Of a stretch of DNA of 64,000 nt, positions 18,085 to 27,422 are shown in pieces. The notes under the pieces were generated by a model. The model ran no database searches. It had not been told where the DNA came from and saw only the letters and a program-made list of their open reading frames with translations. Positions within the stretch are counted from its first letter, which is position 1, and every line of letters begins with the position of its first letter. This DNA is from JAAYZQ01 sp041300865 (GTDB lineage Bacteria > Chloroflexota > Anaerolineae > JAAYZQ01): NCBI GenBank assembly GCA_041300865.1, contig JBFYTF010000036.1, positions 1 through 64,000 on the forward strand, written 5' to 3'. The translations under genes were made by a program, and so were the position numbers.

Positions 18085-18833
18085 GACTGCAGGATCGGGC
18101 CGCGATCGTAACCGGGGGAGGCCAGGGGATTGGGCACGCCCTGGCCCTGGGCCTGGCCCGGGAAGGCGCCCACGTGGTGGTGGCCGACATCCAGGAAGAG
18201 AAGGCGCTCGAGACGGCCGGCGAGATCCAACGCTTGGGCAGGCGGGGCCTGGGCCTGAAGGTGGACGTGTCCGATCTGCGAGAGATCTCCAGGATGGTGG
18301 AGAGGACCCTGGAGGAGCTCGGCCGGATCGACATCCTGGTCAACAATGCCGGGATCGCACTGCCTACTCCGTTCCTGGAGACGACGGAAGCGGATTGGGA
18401 CCGGATCATGGACGTCAACCTGAAGGCGGCGTTCTTTTGCAGCCAGATGGTTGCTCGGGCCATGATCCAACAGGGGAGTGGCAAGATCGTCAACCTGGCC
18501 TCCACGTCTTCGTTTGTGGCCGGGCGCCAGGAGGTGCCGTACGCCATCTCGAAGGCCGGGGTGTGGATGTTGACGGCAGCCGCCTCGGCCGAGCTGGCGC
18601 CCTACGGGATCAATGTGAACGCCATCGCCCCGGGGTTGATCAAGACGCCGCTGACCGAGAAGCACTTTCCCAGCCTGGAAGCCTTGGAAGCCAGGGTGAA
18701 GGCCAAGGCGCCCATGGGGCGGGCCGGAAGTCCGCAGGACCTGGTGGGCGCCGTGGTTTTTTTGTGCAGCGAAGAGGCGGACTATGTCACGGGGCACACG
18801 TTGGTCGTGGACGGCGGCTGGCTGACCCAATGA
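18081..18833 (+). CDS. Short-chain dehydrogenase/reductase, SDR 4
   Basis: 250 residues with TGGGQGIG, VADIQEE after beta-2, LVNNAGIAL, the serine in NLASTSSF, YAISK and YVTGHTLVVDGGW. Its ATG overlaps the cupin stop by four bases. It is separate from the earlier SDR triplet and sits next to the second FadH-like reductase, repeating the pairing of SDR plus flavin reductase seen at 3496-7821. Confidence 0.9.
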   Translation: MRLQDRAAIVTGGGQGIGHALALGLAREGAHVVVADIQEEKALETAGEIQRLGRRGLGLKVDVSDLREISRMVERTLEELGRIDILVNNAGIALPTPFLETTEADWDRIMDVNLKAAFFCSQMVARAMIQQGSGKIVNLASTSSFVAGRQEVPYAISKAGVWMLTAAASAELAPYGINVNAIAPGLIKTPLTEKHFPSLEALEARVKAKAPMGRAGSPQDLVGAVVFLCSEEADYVTGHTLVVDGGWLTQ

Positions 18834-18897
18834 CGGGGAGCGGCAGCGTCCCGCCCGGCCAATGCCCCAACGAGATTAGCGACTCCAGGAGATGACG

Positions 18898-20853
18898 GTG
18901 AGCAAGGAATTCGCAAGGTTGTTCAGCCCGATCCAGATCGGGCCGATGGAGGTGAAGAACCGGATCGCCCTGGCGCCCATGGCCAACTATATGTCGGACG
19001 AGCGGGGCAGCATGACCCAGCCGCAGATCGACTTTATGGAGGCGCGGGCGCGGGGGGGAGCCGGGCTGTTGATCATGGGCTCGATCTATGTGCAGCATCC
19101 CCTGGCCCGCTTTGGGGTGGGACAGCTGGGCCTGTACGACGACAGCCTTCTGCCGGGGTACGAGCGCCTGGTGCAGGCGGTGCACCGCCACGGGGCCAAG
19201 ATCGCGGCGCAGATCCACCACGCCGGCCGCCAGACCACGCGGGCGGCCATCGAGGGGCAGCAGCCGGTGGCTCCTTCGCCCATCGCCCGGGGAGGCAGAT
19301 ACAGCGACCCACCGAAAGAACTGTCGGTCGCCGAGATCGGCGAGATCATCGAAGCCTATGCCCGCACGACAGAGCGCTGCCTGCGGGCCGGCTTTGACGC
19401 CATCGAGATCCACGGTGCCCATGGCTACCTGCCGTGCGAGTTCATGTCGCCCTTTTCCAACAAGCGGAGTGACGGTTATGGCGGCGACGTGCAAGGGAGG
19501 ATGCGCTTCCCGCTGGAGCTGCTGCAACGGGTAAAGGAAACGGCCGGCGACGGTGTCCCGGTGTGGTACCGGATCATCGGCAGCGAGCTGGTGGAAGGCG
19601 GACTGACCATCGACGACATGACGGCCATCGCCAGGATGCTCGTCGGCGCCGGTTCGGCCGCGATCAGCGTCTCGCGGGGCATTGCGCCTTACTACTGGAC
19701 GGTGTCCAACTATTACCACGAGGTCGGACACAGCGTTCCCTATGCCGAAGCGATCAAGGCCGGCGTGGATGTGCCGGTGATGGTGGCCGGCCGGATCACA
19801 AGCCCCGACTATGCCGAGGAGGTTCTGCGCGAGGGCAAGGCCGACATTATCAACCTGGGCCGGGCGCTGATCACCGATCCAGAGTGGCCGGCGAAGGTGG
19901 CCGGCGGGCGGGTGGACGACATCATGCCGTGCATTAGCTGCAACAAGGGCTGCCACGACCCGACCAAAAAGATCCGGCACACGATCTGCCTGGTCAATGC
20001 CGAGGCAGGCCGGGAAGGTACCTTCGGCGTGGCGCCCGCCGAGGAAAAGCGAAAGGTGATGATCGTGGGCGGTGGCCCGGCCGGCCTGGAAGCCGCCCGG
20101 GTGGCCGCGCTGCGCGGGCACGAGGTGACCGTCTACGAGAAGCAGGAACACCTGGGAGGGCGCTGGTACCTGGGCAGCCAGGTGCCGTGCAAAGAGCACT
20201 TCCTGGGGGTGATCGACTATTTCCGCGACCAGGCGGTCAAGCACGGAGCCCGGATCGTGCTGGGTCGAGCGGTCGGGGCCGAAGATGTGAGGGCGCTCAA
20301 GCCGGACGTGGTTATCGTGGCCACCGGATCCAGCCCGATCATCCCGCCCATCCCCGGCGCCGACCGGGAGCTCGTCGTGACGTCGGACGACGTGCTGGCC
20401 GGCCGCGTGGCGGTCGGGGAGAAGGTGGTGATCGTGGGCGGGGGCTCGTGCGGGGCAGAGACGGCCGATTTCCTGGCCGCGCGCGGCAAGAAAGCGATCG
20501 TGGTCGAGATGCTGGACGTCCTGTGCCAGGATATGCTGCCCGATGCACGGCATTTCTTGTTGGAGCGGCTCGACCAGGCCGGCGTGCGCATCCTGACTTC
20601 GACCACGGTCAAAGCGATCGAGGATCGGCGTGTAGTGGTGGCCAAGGTGGAGCCGGGCCTGAGCCTGGAATGGACGGCAACGCTGGAGAACGTGGACACG
20701 GTCGTCCTGGCGGTGGGCGCCCGCTCGAACCGGGAGCTGGCCGAACAGCTCCAGGCCCTGGAGATACCCGTCCACGCCATCGGAGACTGCGTGCAGCCCG
20801 GGTTCGCCGTCGACGCCATCTACCAGGGAGCCAAGATCGCCAGGGAGATCTAA
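18898..20853 (+). CDS. FadH/BaiCD-like flavin reductase, second of three paralogues
   Basis: 651 residues: OYE barrel with IQIGPMEVKNRIALAPMANY and IAAQIHHAGRQTT, then a complete four-cysteine cluster (CISCNKGC followed by a cysteine after eleven residues), then the FAD/NAD domain VMIVGGGPAGLEAARVAALR and VVIVGGGSCGAETADFLA. I prefer GTG 18898, six bases after AGGAG; the ATG at 18892 directly abuts that site. This copy retains the canonical 4Fe-4S ligand spacing, unlike its paralogue at 3496. Expected to reduce an enone or dienoyl-CoA. Confidence 0.9.
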   Translation: MSKEFARLFSPIQIGPMEVKNRIALAPMANYMSDERGSMTQPQIDFMEARARGGAGLLIMGSIYVQHPLARFGVGQLGLYDDSLLPGYERLVQAVHRHGAKIAAQIHHAGRQTTRAAIEGQQPVAPSPIARGGRYSDPPKELSVAEIGEIIEAYARTTERCLRAGFDAIEIHGAHGYLPCEFMSPFSNKRSDGYGGDVQGRMRFPLELLQRVKETAGDGVPVWYRIIGSELVEGGLTIDDMTAIARMLVGAGSAAISVSRGIAPYYWTVSNYYHEVGHSVPYAEAIKAGVDVPVMVAGRITSPDYAEEVLREGKADIINLGRALITDPEWPAKVAGGRVDDIMPCISCNKGCHDPTKKIRHTICLVNAEAGREGTFGVAPAEEKRKVMIVGGGPAGLEAARVAALRGHEVTVYEKQEHLGGRWYLGSQVPCKEHFLGVIDYFRDQAVKHGARIVLGRAVGAEDVRALKPDVVIVATGSSPIIPPIPGADRELVVTSDDVLAGRVAVGEKVVIVGGGSCGAETADFLAARGKKAIVVEMLDVLCQDMLPDARHFLLERLDQAGVRILTSTTVKAIEDRRVVVAKVEPGLSLEWTATLENVDTVVLAVGARSNRELAEQLQALEIPVHAIGDCVQPGFAVDAIYQGAKIAREI

Positions 20854-20886
20854 CCGGTTCTCGAGGCGGTGCCGAGGAGTCGGCCT

Positions 20887-22560
20887 ATGGATGAACGGAG
20901 GGAGGGCGTCGTGCCGGGAGATTGGCAAGAGTACGAACAGGCGGTTGCCGCCGCACCGAGGCGGCAGGAGATCTTTGCTACGGACTCGGGCCTGGCGTTG
21001 GACCCGGCCTACACGGCGGCGAGCCTGGAAGGGCAGGGCTTCGATCCGGAGAAAGACCTGGGCCATCCTGGCTTTTTCCCTTACACGCGCGGCATCCACC
21101 CGGCCATGTATCGCAAGGAGCTCTGGATCATGGGCCAGTACTCCGGCTTTGGATCGGCCGAGGAGGCCAACGAGCGCTACAAGACCCTGCTGGCCCACGG
21201 CCAGACGGGCTTTTCGATCGCCCTCGACCTGCCCACCCAGATCGGCTATGACGCCGACAACCCCCTGGTTTTGGGCGAGGTGGGCAAGGTCGGCGTGCAC
21301 CTGGGGTCCTTGGCCGACGTAGAGCGCCTGTTCGACGGCATCCCACTGGAACAAGTGCGCCAGATCCGGACGACGGCCAATTCGATCGGGCCGGTGTTCC
21401 TGGCTCTGTGCATTGCCGCTTTCGAAAAGCAGGGCATCCCGCCGGCCAACGTGCGGCTCTTTATCCAGAACGACGTGCTGAAGGAGTATATCGGGCGGGG
21501 GACGTACATCTACCCGCCCGGCCCTTCGGTCAAGCTGTCGACGGACGTGATCGAGTACTGCGCCAGGCACTTGCCCGGCTGGGTGCCGCTGGCGATGAGC
21601 GGCTATCACATCCGGGACAGCGGGGCGACGGCGGCCCAGGAGCTGGCCTTTACCTTTGCCAATGCCCTGGCCTACATCGAGAGTGCGTTGGGTCGGGGTC
21701 TCACGATCGACGACTTTGCGCCGCAGCTCTTTGCCTTCCTGTCGTCGAGCATGGACCTGCTCGAGGAGGTGGCGAAATTCCGGGCGGCGCGGCGGTTCTG
21801 GGCCCGGCTAATGCGCGATCGGTTCGGCGCAAGAGATCCCGAGTCGACGAAGTTGCGCATCTTTGCCTATACGCTGGGAGGGAACCTGCTCGCCCCGGAG
21901 CCGCTCAACAACATCGTGCGGGTGACCGTCGAGACGTTGGCGGCCGTCCTGGGCGGGGTGCAGACGATCGCCACCTCGTCGTTCGACGAGGCGTACTGCC
22001 TTCCTTCGCAAGAGGCGGCGACCGTGGCCCTGCGCACGCAGCAGATCGTCGCTCACGAGACTGGAGTGACGAGCGTGGTCGATGCGCTCGGCGGGTCGTA
22101 TGCGCTGGAGCACCTGACGGCGCGGATCGAAGGTGAGGTCCGGCGGATTGTCGAGCAGATCGAGGCGCTAGGCGGCGCGGCGGCGTGCATTGAGCAGGGC
22201 TACTACCAGCGCGAGCTGGCCAATGCCGCCTTTCGCAGGCAAAAAGCGATCGAGAAAGGCGACAAGGTGCTGGTCGGACTCAACCGGTATCGCGATGAGC
22301 GGGAAGAGGTAAACATCCCGGTGTTCAGGGTCGACCCGGAATCGGAGCGACGCCAGGTGCAGCGGCTGCACGAGCTGCGCGCGACGCGCGATGCGGAGGC
22401 CGTCGGGCGAGCCCTGGCTGCCGTGGAGGACGCGGCCCGGCGGCAGGAGAACGTCATCCCGGCCACGATCGAGGCGGTGAAGGCGTACTCCACGTTGGGC
22501 GAGATGTGCGATGCGCTGCGAAGCGTCTACGGCAGTTACGTGCCGAGCACCGTGATCTGA
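20887..22560 (+). CDS. Methylmalonyl-CoA-mutase-type large subunit
   Basis: 557 residues, the substrate-binding TIM barrel of B12-dependent acyl-CoA mutases. The positions matching Tyr89, Arg207 and His244 of Propionibacterium MutB are kept (Tyr85 in MGQYSGFG, Arg204 in YIGRGTYIYPP, His241 in SGYHIRDSG), favouring a carboxylated substrate such as methylmalonyl-CoA. However, the neighbours of Tyr89 differ: Thr85 is Ile and Arg87 is Gly. There is no cobalamin-binding domain (no DxHxxG), and no gene for it in the window, so the small subunit must be encoded elsewhere. Start at 20887 follows GAGGAGTCGGCCT; a GTG at 20911 is an alternative. Next to a carboxylase, this suggests the propionyl-CoA to succinyl-CoA route or a variant carbon-skeleton rearrangement. 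Confidence 0.9.
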   Translation: MDERREGVVPGDWQEYEQAVAAAPRRQEIFATDSGLALDPAYTAASLEGQGFDPEKDLGHPGFFPYTRGIHPAMYRKELWIMGQYSGFGSAEEANERYKTLLAHGQTGFSIALDLPTQIGYDADNPLVLGEVGKVGVHLGSLADVERLFDGIPLEQVRQIRTTANSIGPVFLALCIAAFEKQGIPPANVRLFIQNDVLKEYIGRGTYIYPPGPSVKLSTDVIEYCARHLPGWVPLAMSGYHIRDSGATAAQELAFTFANALAYIESALGRGLTIDDFAPQLFAFLSSSMDLLEEVAKFRAARRFWARLMRDRFGARDPESTKLRIFAYTLGGNLLAPEPLNNIVRVTVETLAAVLGGVQTIATSSFDEAYCLPSQEAATVALRTQQIVAHETGVTSVVDALGGSYALEHLTARIEGEVRRIVEQIEALGGAAACIEQGYYQRELANAAFRRQKAIEKGDKVLVGLNRYRDEREEVNIPVFRVDPESERRQVQRLHELRATRDAEAVGRALAAVEDAARRQENVIPATIEAVKAYSTLGEMCDALRSVYGSYVPSTVI

Positions 22561-22581
22561 GGAGAGGGAGGGCAGCGGGAG

Positions 22582-23742
22582 ATGGCAGAAGCGGTCATCA
22601 TCGAAGCAGTGCGCACCCCGTCGGGCCGCCGCAACGGCAGCCTGGCGGCCTACCATCCTACGGAGCTGGCGGCGCTGGTGCTCAACGAGGTGCTGCGCAG
22701 AGCGGGGATCGAGCCGGCGATGGTGGACGACGTGGTGATGGGCTGCGTGCTACCGGCTGGCGACCAGGGACTCAATATTGCCCGCAACTCGGCCCTGCTG
22801 GCCGGGTTGCCGGTGGAGGTGCCGGGGACCACGGTGGACCGCCAGTGCGGCTCGGGCCAGCAGGCGATCCACTTTGCGGCCAACCTGATCGCGACCGGGG
22901 TATGCGACGTAGTGGTTGCCGGGGGAGTGGAGAGCATGAACCGTGTCCCCATGGGCAGCACGCGCCGGATCGACGGCAAGGGGTACCCCTTCACCGACGA
23001 GCTGCTGGCCCGGTATCCGATCACCAGCATGGGCCTTGCGGCCGAGATGATCGCCGAGCGATGGGGCCTGACGCGGGCAGAATTGGACGCGTTCAGCGCC
23101 CGCAGCCACGAGCTGGCCAGCCGGGCGACGGACGAAGGCCGCTTCCGGCGCGAGCTCCTGCCACTGGAGGTGACAGTCGACGGTGTGACGCGGACCCTGG
23201 CCGGCGACGAGACCATCCGGCCCGGGACCAGCACCGACAAGCTGGCAGGCTTGAAGCCGGCCTTCAAGGAAGATGGGTTGGTGACGGCCGGCAGCTCCAG
23301 CCCGATCACCGACGGCGCGGCGGCGCTGCTGTTGACCTCGTGGGAAAAGGCCCGGGCGCTGGGTCTGAGGCCCCGGGCGCGGCTGGCTGCTCAGACGGTC
23401 GTGGGCGTGGATCCGGTCATTGCCCTGACCGGCCCGATCCCCGCCACCCGGCGAGTCCTGGAGCGGGCCGGGATGAGCCTGGGCGACATCGATCTGTTCG
23501 AGGTGAACGAGGCGTTCGCGCCGGTGGTCCTGGCCTGGGAGCGAGAGATCCGGCCCGACGTGGACAAGGTCAACGTGAACGGCGGGGCGATTGCCGTCGG
23601 CCACCCGCTGGGAGCCAGCGGGGCGCGGATCATGACCACGCTCTTGCACGAGCTCGAGCGGCGCGATGCGACGTTGGGGCTGCAGACCATGTGCTGCTTC
23701 GGCGGGTTGGGGATTGCGACCATTATCGAGCGGGTCGGATAG
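22582..23742 (+). CDS. Thiolase, acetyl-CoA acyltransferase type (2)
   Basis: 386 residues with the classical features: AVRTPSGRRNGSL, the nucleophile in VDRQCGSGQQAIHFAANLI, EVNEAFAPVVLAWER, NVNGGAIAVGHPLGASGARI and the second cysteine in MCCFGGLGIATIIE. The start is 21 bases behind the mutase gene with GGAGAGGGAGGGCAGC in front. It is more canonical than the first thiolase and could release the final acetyl-CoA units. Confidence 0.93.
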   Translation: MAEAVIIEAVRTPSGRRNGSLAAYHPTELAALVLNEVLRRAGIEPAMVDDVVMGCVLPAGDQGLNIARNSALLAGLPVEVPGTTVDRQCGSGQQAIHFAANLIATGVCDVVVAGGVESMNRVPMGSTRRIDGKGYPFTDELLARYPITSMGLAAEMIAERWGLTRAELDAFSARSHELASRATDEGRFRRELLPLEVTVDGVTRTLAGDETIRPGTSTDKLAGLKPAFKEDGLVTAGSSSPITDGAAALLLTSWEKARALGLRPRARLAAQTVVGVDPVIALTGPIPATRRVLERAGMSLGDIDLFEVNEAFAPVVLAWEREIRPDVDKVNVNGGAIAVGHPLGASGARIMTTLLHELERRDATLGLQTMCCFGGLGIATIIERVG

Positions 23743-23771
23743 CGGGGACATAAGCGAAAGGATGTGACGTC

Positions 23772-25691
23772 ATGCACAGGATCGAGCGCAACGTGAGCCA
23801 TCTCTTCCAACCCTTCACGGTACATGGAATGACGGTCCGCAACCGGATCGTCGTGCCGCCGATGGACACAGGGTACGGCTCGGACGAGCACCAGGTGACG
23901 GACCAGTTGATCGCCTACCATCGGCGGCGGGCCGAAGGGGGCATGGGGCTGATCATCGTCGAGTACACCTCGGTTGATCCGGGCGGGCGCTGCACGGCCA
24001 CGCAGCTAGGCATCTACGAGGACCGGCTGATTCCCGGCTTCCGGCGGCTCACCACGGCGGCCCACGAGCACGGAGCCAAGATTGCGCTCCAGATCCATCA
24101 CGGCGGGGTGAGGGCCAAGCCCGAGCATTCGGGTGGGGCGATCGTGGCGCCGTCGCCGCTGCCGGATCTGAATGTGGGCGTCGTGCCCAGGGAGCTGACG
24201 ATCCCGGAGATCGAGGCCCTGGTGGAGGCGTTTGGACAGGCTGCCCGGCGGGCCAGGGAGGCCGGCTTTGACGCGGTCGAGATCCACGGCGCGCACGGCT
24301 ATCTGATCAACCAGTTCCTTTCCCCGTGGTTCAACCGCCGGGAAGACGCCTACGGCGGCAACCCGGAGCGGCGCATGCGCTTTGCGTTGGAGGTGGTCCA
24401 GCGCGTGCGCGAGCGGGTGGGGCCCGATTTCCCGGTGGGGTTTCGCTTGGTCGGCGAGGAGATGCCCCTCGGCAGCGGCCTGATGCTGAAGGACAGCGCG
24501 GACATCGCCAGGCGCCTGGCCGGGGCCGGGATCGACATGCTGCACGTCTCGGTGGGAAACGTAGGACCCTCGTTGGGCCTGGTAGTGGCGCCCATGGCCA
24601 TGGAGCCGGGCTTTAACGTGTATGCGGCGGCGGCGATCAAGCGGGCGGTCGACATCCCGGTCATCGCGGTGGGCCGGATCACCGACGTGCACCTGGCCGA
24701 TCAGATCGTGCGCGACGGACATGCCGACCTGGTCGCTATGGGCCGGGCCTCGCTGGCCGATCCCGAGTTCCCCAAGAAAGCGATGGAGGGTTGCTTTGAC
24801 GAGATTCGCAGGTGCTTTGGCTGCGCCGATGCCTGCACACGGGCGTACCGCCACTGCAACAACAACCCGGAGCTGGGCCGGGAGCTAGGCTGGAAGGTGC
24901 AGCCGGCCGACCGACCGAAAACCGTATGGGTGGTGGGGGGAGGTGTGGCCGGCATGGAGGCGGCAGCCCTGGCGGCCCAGCGCGGGCACCGGGTGACACT
25001 GTTCGAGCAGGAGGCCGAGCTGGGCGGGCAGATCCACGCGGCGGCTGCGCCCCCGCACAAGGGGGAGCTGCTGAATGCGATCGCCAACCGGATGCCCTTG
25101 CTGGAAAAGCACGGGGTAGAGGTCCGTCTGCGGACCCGGGTGACGGCCGAGATGGTGCAACGGGACACACCGGATGCGGTAATCCTGGCTTCAGGCTCTG
25201 TGCCGCAAAGCCTGCCGATCCCTGGCATCGACCGGCCCGAGGTGGTGCAGGCCAGGGATGTGCTGACCGGCAAGGCCTTTGTCGGGCCCAAGGTCGCCGT
25301 GCTGGGCGGTGGGATGGTGGGAGCCGAGACGGCGGAGTACCTGGCCGACTACCGCCGCGACGTGACTCTCATCGAGATGCTGGACACGATCGCCGGCGAT
25401 ATGCCCAAGGGTCCGCGCACGTACCTGTTGAGCCGATTGGCGCAATTGGGGGTCAAGACCATCACCGGGGCCAAGGTGGAGGCGATCACAGACCTTGGGG
25501 TGCTGCTGAGCTTCGGCAGCCAGTTCCAGGTGGTGGAGGGGTTCAGCAGCATCGTCCTGGCCACCGGCAGCCGGCCGGCAGACGAGCTGGCCGCAGAGCT
25601 GGTAGGGGTAACCGCCGTAGGGGACGCCAGGCAGGTGGGTCGCATCGCCGACGCGACGGCGCAGGCTGCCGCGGCGGCCATGCAGGTGTAG
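23772..25691 (+). CDS. FadH/BaiCD-like flavin reductase, third of three paralogues
   Basis: 639 residues: OYE barrel (VHGMTVRNRIVVPPMDTG, KIALQIHHGGVRAK, FDAVEIHGAHGYLINQFLSP), a cysteine cluster with a shortened last spacing (CFGCADAC and then a cysteine after only six residues), and the FAD/NAD domain (VWVVGGGVAGMEAAALAAQR, VAVLGGGMVGAETAEYLAD). The active-site histidine pair is partly changed (HHGG instead of HHAG). The three paralogues are only moderately alike, which argues for distinct steps rather than dosage. Confidence 0.9.
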   Translation: MHRIERNVSHLFQPFTVHGMTVRNRIVVPPMDTGYGSDEHQVTDQLIAYHRRRAEGGMGLIIVEYTSVDPGGRCTATQLGIYEDRLIPGFRRLTTAAHEHGAKIALQIHHGGVRAKPEHSGGAIVAPSPLPDLNVGVVPRELTIPEIEALVEAFGQAARRAREAGFDAVEIHGAHGYLINQFLSPWFNRREDAYGGNPERRMRFALEVVQRVRERVGPDFPVGFRLVGEEMPLGSGLMLKDSADIARRLAGAGIDMLHVSVGNVGPSLGLVVAPMAMEPGFNVYAAAAIKRAVDIPVIAVGRITDVHLADQIVRDGHADLVAMGRASLADPEFPKKAMEGCFDEIRRCFGCADACTRAYRHCNNNPELGRELGWKVQPADRPKTVWVVGGGVAGMEAAALAAQRGHRVTLFEQEAELGGQIHAAAAPPHKGELLNAIANRMPLLEKHGVEVRLRTRVTAEMVQRDTPDAVILASGSVPQSLPIPGIDRPEVVQARDVLTGKAFVGPKVAVLGGGMVGAETAEYLADYRRDVTLIEMLDTIAGDMPKGPRTYLLSRLAQLGVKTITGAKVEAITDLGVLLSFGSQFQVVEGFSSIVLATGSRPADELAAELVGVTAVGDARQVGRIADATAQAAAAAMQV

Positions 25692-25726
25692 GGGCCTCGT
25701 TCACGAGTGCCGGACTGGGGAGAACC

Positions 25727-26503
25727 ATGGTCGAGAGGGAAGAGAGCAAGAGCCTTCGGCACAGACTGGCTGCCGGGGAGTTCGTATTCGGTCCGTTCCT
25801 GAAAATACCCGCTTCGGTGTCGGCGGAGATTGCCGGCTATGCCGGGTTCGACTTTTGCGTGATCGATCTCGAGCACAGTCCGTTCAGTCTTGAGCGGGCT
25901 GAAGAGATGGTCCGGGTCGCCCAGGCGGCCCGGGTGGTACCCATCATTCGCACCTTTGACGGCCGGCCCTCTACGCTGGTGCGTGCGCTGGACACGGGTT
26001 GCGACGGGATCCTGGTGCCAAACATCCAGTCCCGAGCCGAAGTGGAGGGGGTCGTGCGGGCCGCGCGATTCCACCCGGGAGGGGAGCGAGGCATGGACCC
26101 CTATGCCCGCTCGGCGCGGTATGGCGCGATTCCCAAGGAGGTCTATTTCGAGCGGGCCAATGAGCGAACACTGCTGGGCGTGCAGATCGAGGGCATGCAG
26201 GCAGTGCAGTGCCTGGACGAAATCCTGGACGTGCAGGGCCCGGACCTGATCTTTGTGGGGCCGTACGATCTGTCGCAGTCCTTGGGTATTCCCGGGCAGA
26301 CGAATGCAGAGCCGGTGCTGGCGAGGGTTCAAGAGATCGTAGACGCAGCGAGGGCCAGGGGCAAGTCGGTCGGCATCTACGCGGACGACGTCGAAGAGGC
26401 ACGCCGCTGGCGCGCGCTCGGGATTCAGTTCCTGGCCGTCAGCGTGGACGTGAGGCTGTATTGGGGTGCCTGTCGAGGCGTCGTGGACGCACTGCGCATC
26501 TGA
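25727..26503 (+). CDS. HpcH/HpaI-family aldolase
   Basis: 258 residues, class II metal-dependent pyruvate aldolase fold. Typical are FDFCVIDLEHSPFSLE, VVPIIRTFDG (substrate arginine), GCDGILVPNIQSRAEVE, QIEGMQAVQCLDEIL (metal-binding glutamate) and DLIFVGPYDLSQSLGIPG (metal-binding aspartate). Relatives cleave 4-hydroxy-2-oxoacids or 2-dehydro-3-deoxyglucarate to pyruvate or tartronate semialdehyde and an aldehyde. ATG 25727 follows GGGGAGAACC. It is the last enzyme gene before the regulator, and may provide a retro-aldol cleavage of the side chain. Confidence 0.88.
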   Translation: MVEREESKSLRHRLAAGEFVFGPFLKIPASVSAEIAGYAGFDFCVIDLEHSPFSLERAEEMVRVAQAARVVPIIRTFDGRPSTLVRALDTGCDGILVPNIQSRAEVEGVVRAARFHPGGERGMDPYARSARYGAIPKEVYFERANERTLLGVQIEGMQAVQCLDEILDVQGPDLIFVGPYDLSQSLGIPGQTNAEPVLARVQEIVDAARARGKSVGIYADDVEEARRWRALGIQFLAVSVDVRLYWGACRGVVDALRI

Positions 26504-26554
26504 CAGGGAAGGGATGATGGCAGGGTGCGGGTTGATTTGACAGGGGAGGGAGCA

Positions 26555-27376
26555 ATGGGAAGACAAGCGAAAGAGAGCCAAAGACGCGGTGAATCGACCT
26601 ACCACACCCAGGCGGTGAGCCGGGCGCTCAAGATCCTGACCTGCTTCTCGGTCAAAAAGTTTGAGCTGTCAGTGGCCGACCTGCACGCGCAGCTCGGGAT
26701 CCACAAGAGCACGCTGGTCCGGCTTCTCCAAGGCCTGGCAGAAGAGGGATTCATCGAGCAGAACCCGGTAACGGGCGGCTACCGGCTGGGCATCAAGACC
26801 TTTGAGATCGGCAGCATCTGCCATCGCACCCGGATCATGAACATTGGCCCCGTGTCTCGACCGGCTATGCAGCAGTTGGTGTCCAAGTACAATCTGTCGG
26901 CAAACCTGGCCATCCGAGCCGGCAGCGAGATCGTGTACGTGGAGACGGTCGAGCCCGTCGGCCCACCCCTGCGCATCGCCTATTCAGTGGGCGATCGTTT
27001 TGGGGTGCACCACACATCCCTCGGCAAGGCCCTGCTCGCGTTTCTCCCGCCGGAGGAACTTGAGGAGGTGCTGGCCGGGATCCACCTGGCTCGCTTGACC
27101 CCGCGCACTGTGACTACGGTCGAGCAACTGGTGGAGGAGCTGGCCCAGGTCCGGGAGTGCGGGTATGCCGTCGACGACGAGGAGTCGCTGCCGGGCCAGC
27201 GCTGCATTGGGGCTCCCATCTGGGACAACTCGCGGGTGGTGGCCGCGGTGAGTGCGTCGGGATCCACGCTGCTGGTCACCGAGGAGCAAATCGGGGAGAT
27301 TGGCGCGGCGGTGATCGAGGTGGCCAATGCCGTGTCGGCCCAGCTTGGGGGGCCACCGACGGGCAGGGCGATCTAG
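26555..27376 (+). CDS. IclR-family transcriptional regulator
   Basis: 273 residues. A winged HTH (about 20-85; LSVADLHAQLGIHKSTLVRLL, then GGYRLGIKTFEIG) is followed by the IclR ligand domain (about 90-265; DRFGVHHTSLGKALLAFLPP, CGYAVDDEESLPGQRCIGAP, AAVSASGS). ATG 26555 is preceded by GGGGAGGGAGCA and is better placed than the GTG at 26525. IclR proteins commonly regulate catabolic operons in response to a pathway metabolite, so this is the probable controller of the operon it closes. Its operator is not proven; the palindrome at 826-835 is one candidate. Confidence 0.92.
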   Translation: MGRQAKESQRRGESTYHTQAVSRALKILTCFSVKKFELSVADLHAQLGIHKSTLVRLLQGLAEEGFIEQNPVTGGYRLGIKTFEIGSICHRTRIMNIGPVSRPAMQQLVSKYNLSANLAIRAGSEIVYVETVEPVGPPLRIAYSVGDRFGVHHTSLGKALLAFLPPEELEEVLAGIHLARLTPRTVTTVEQLVEELAQVRECGYAVDDEESLPGQRCIGAPIWDNSRVVAAVSASGSTLLVTEEQIGEIGAAVIEVANAVSAQLGGPPTGRAI

Positions 27377-27422
27377 ATACTATGCATGCGGGCTGCCGGG
27401 CTTGAAAAAGCGGGCCGTTTTT

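Noticed and set aside
18787..21609. 940-codon open frame on the minus strand
   Set aside because: Same GC effect, opposite the SDR, flavin reductase and mutase genes, which have full family motifs.
1071..27376. A true bile-acid 7-dehydroxylation (bai) operon
   Set aside because: BaiB ligase, BaiE dehydratase and BaiG transporter are missing, and the carboxylase, mutase, AtuA and thiolases do not belong to it.
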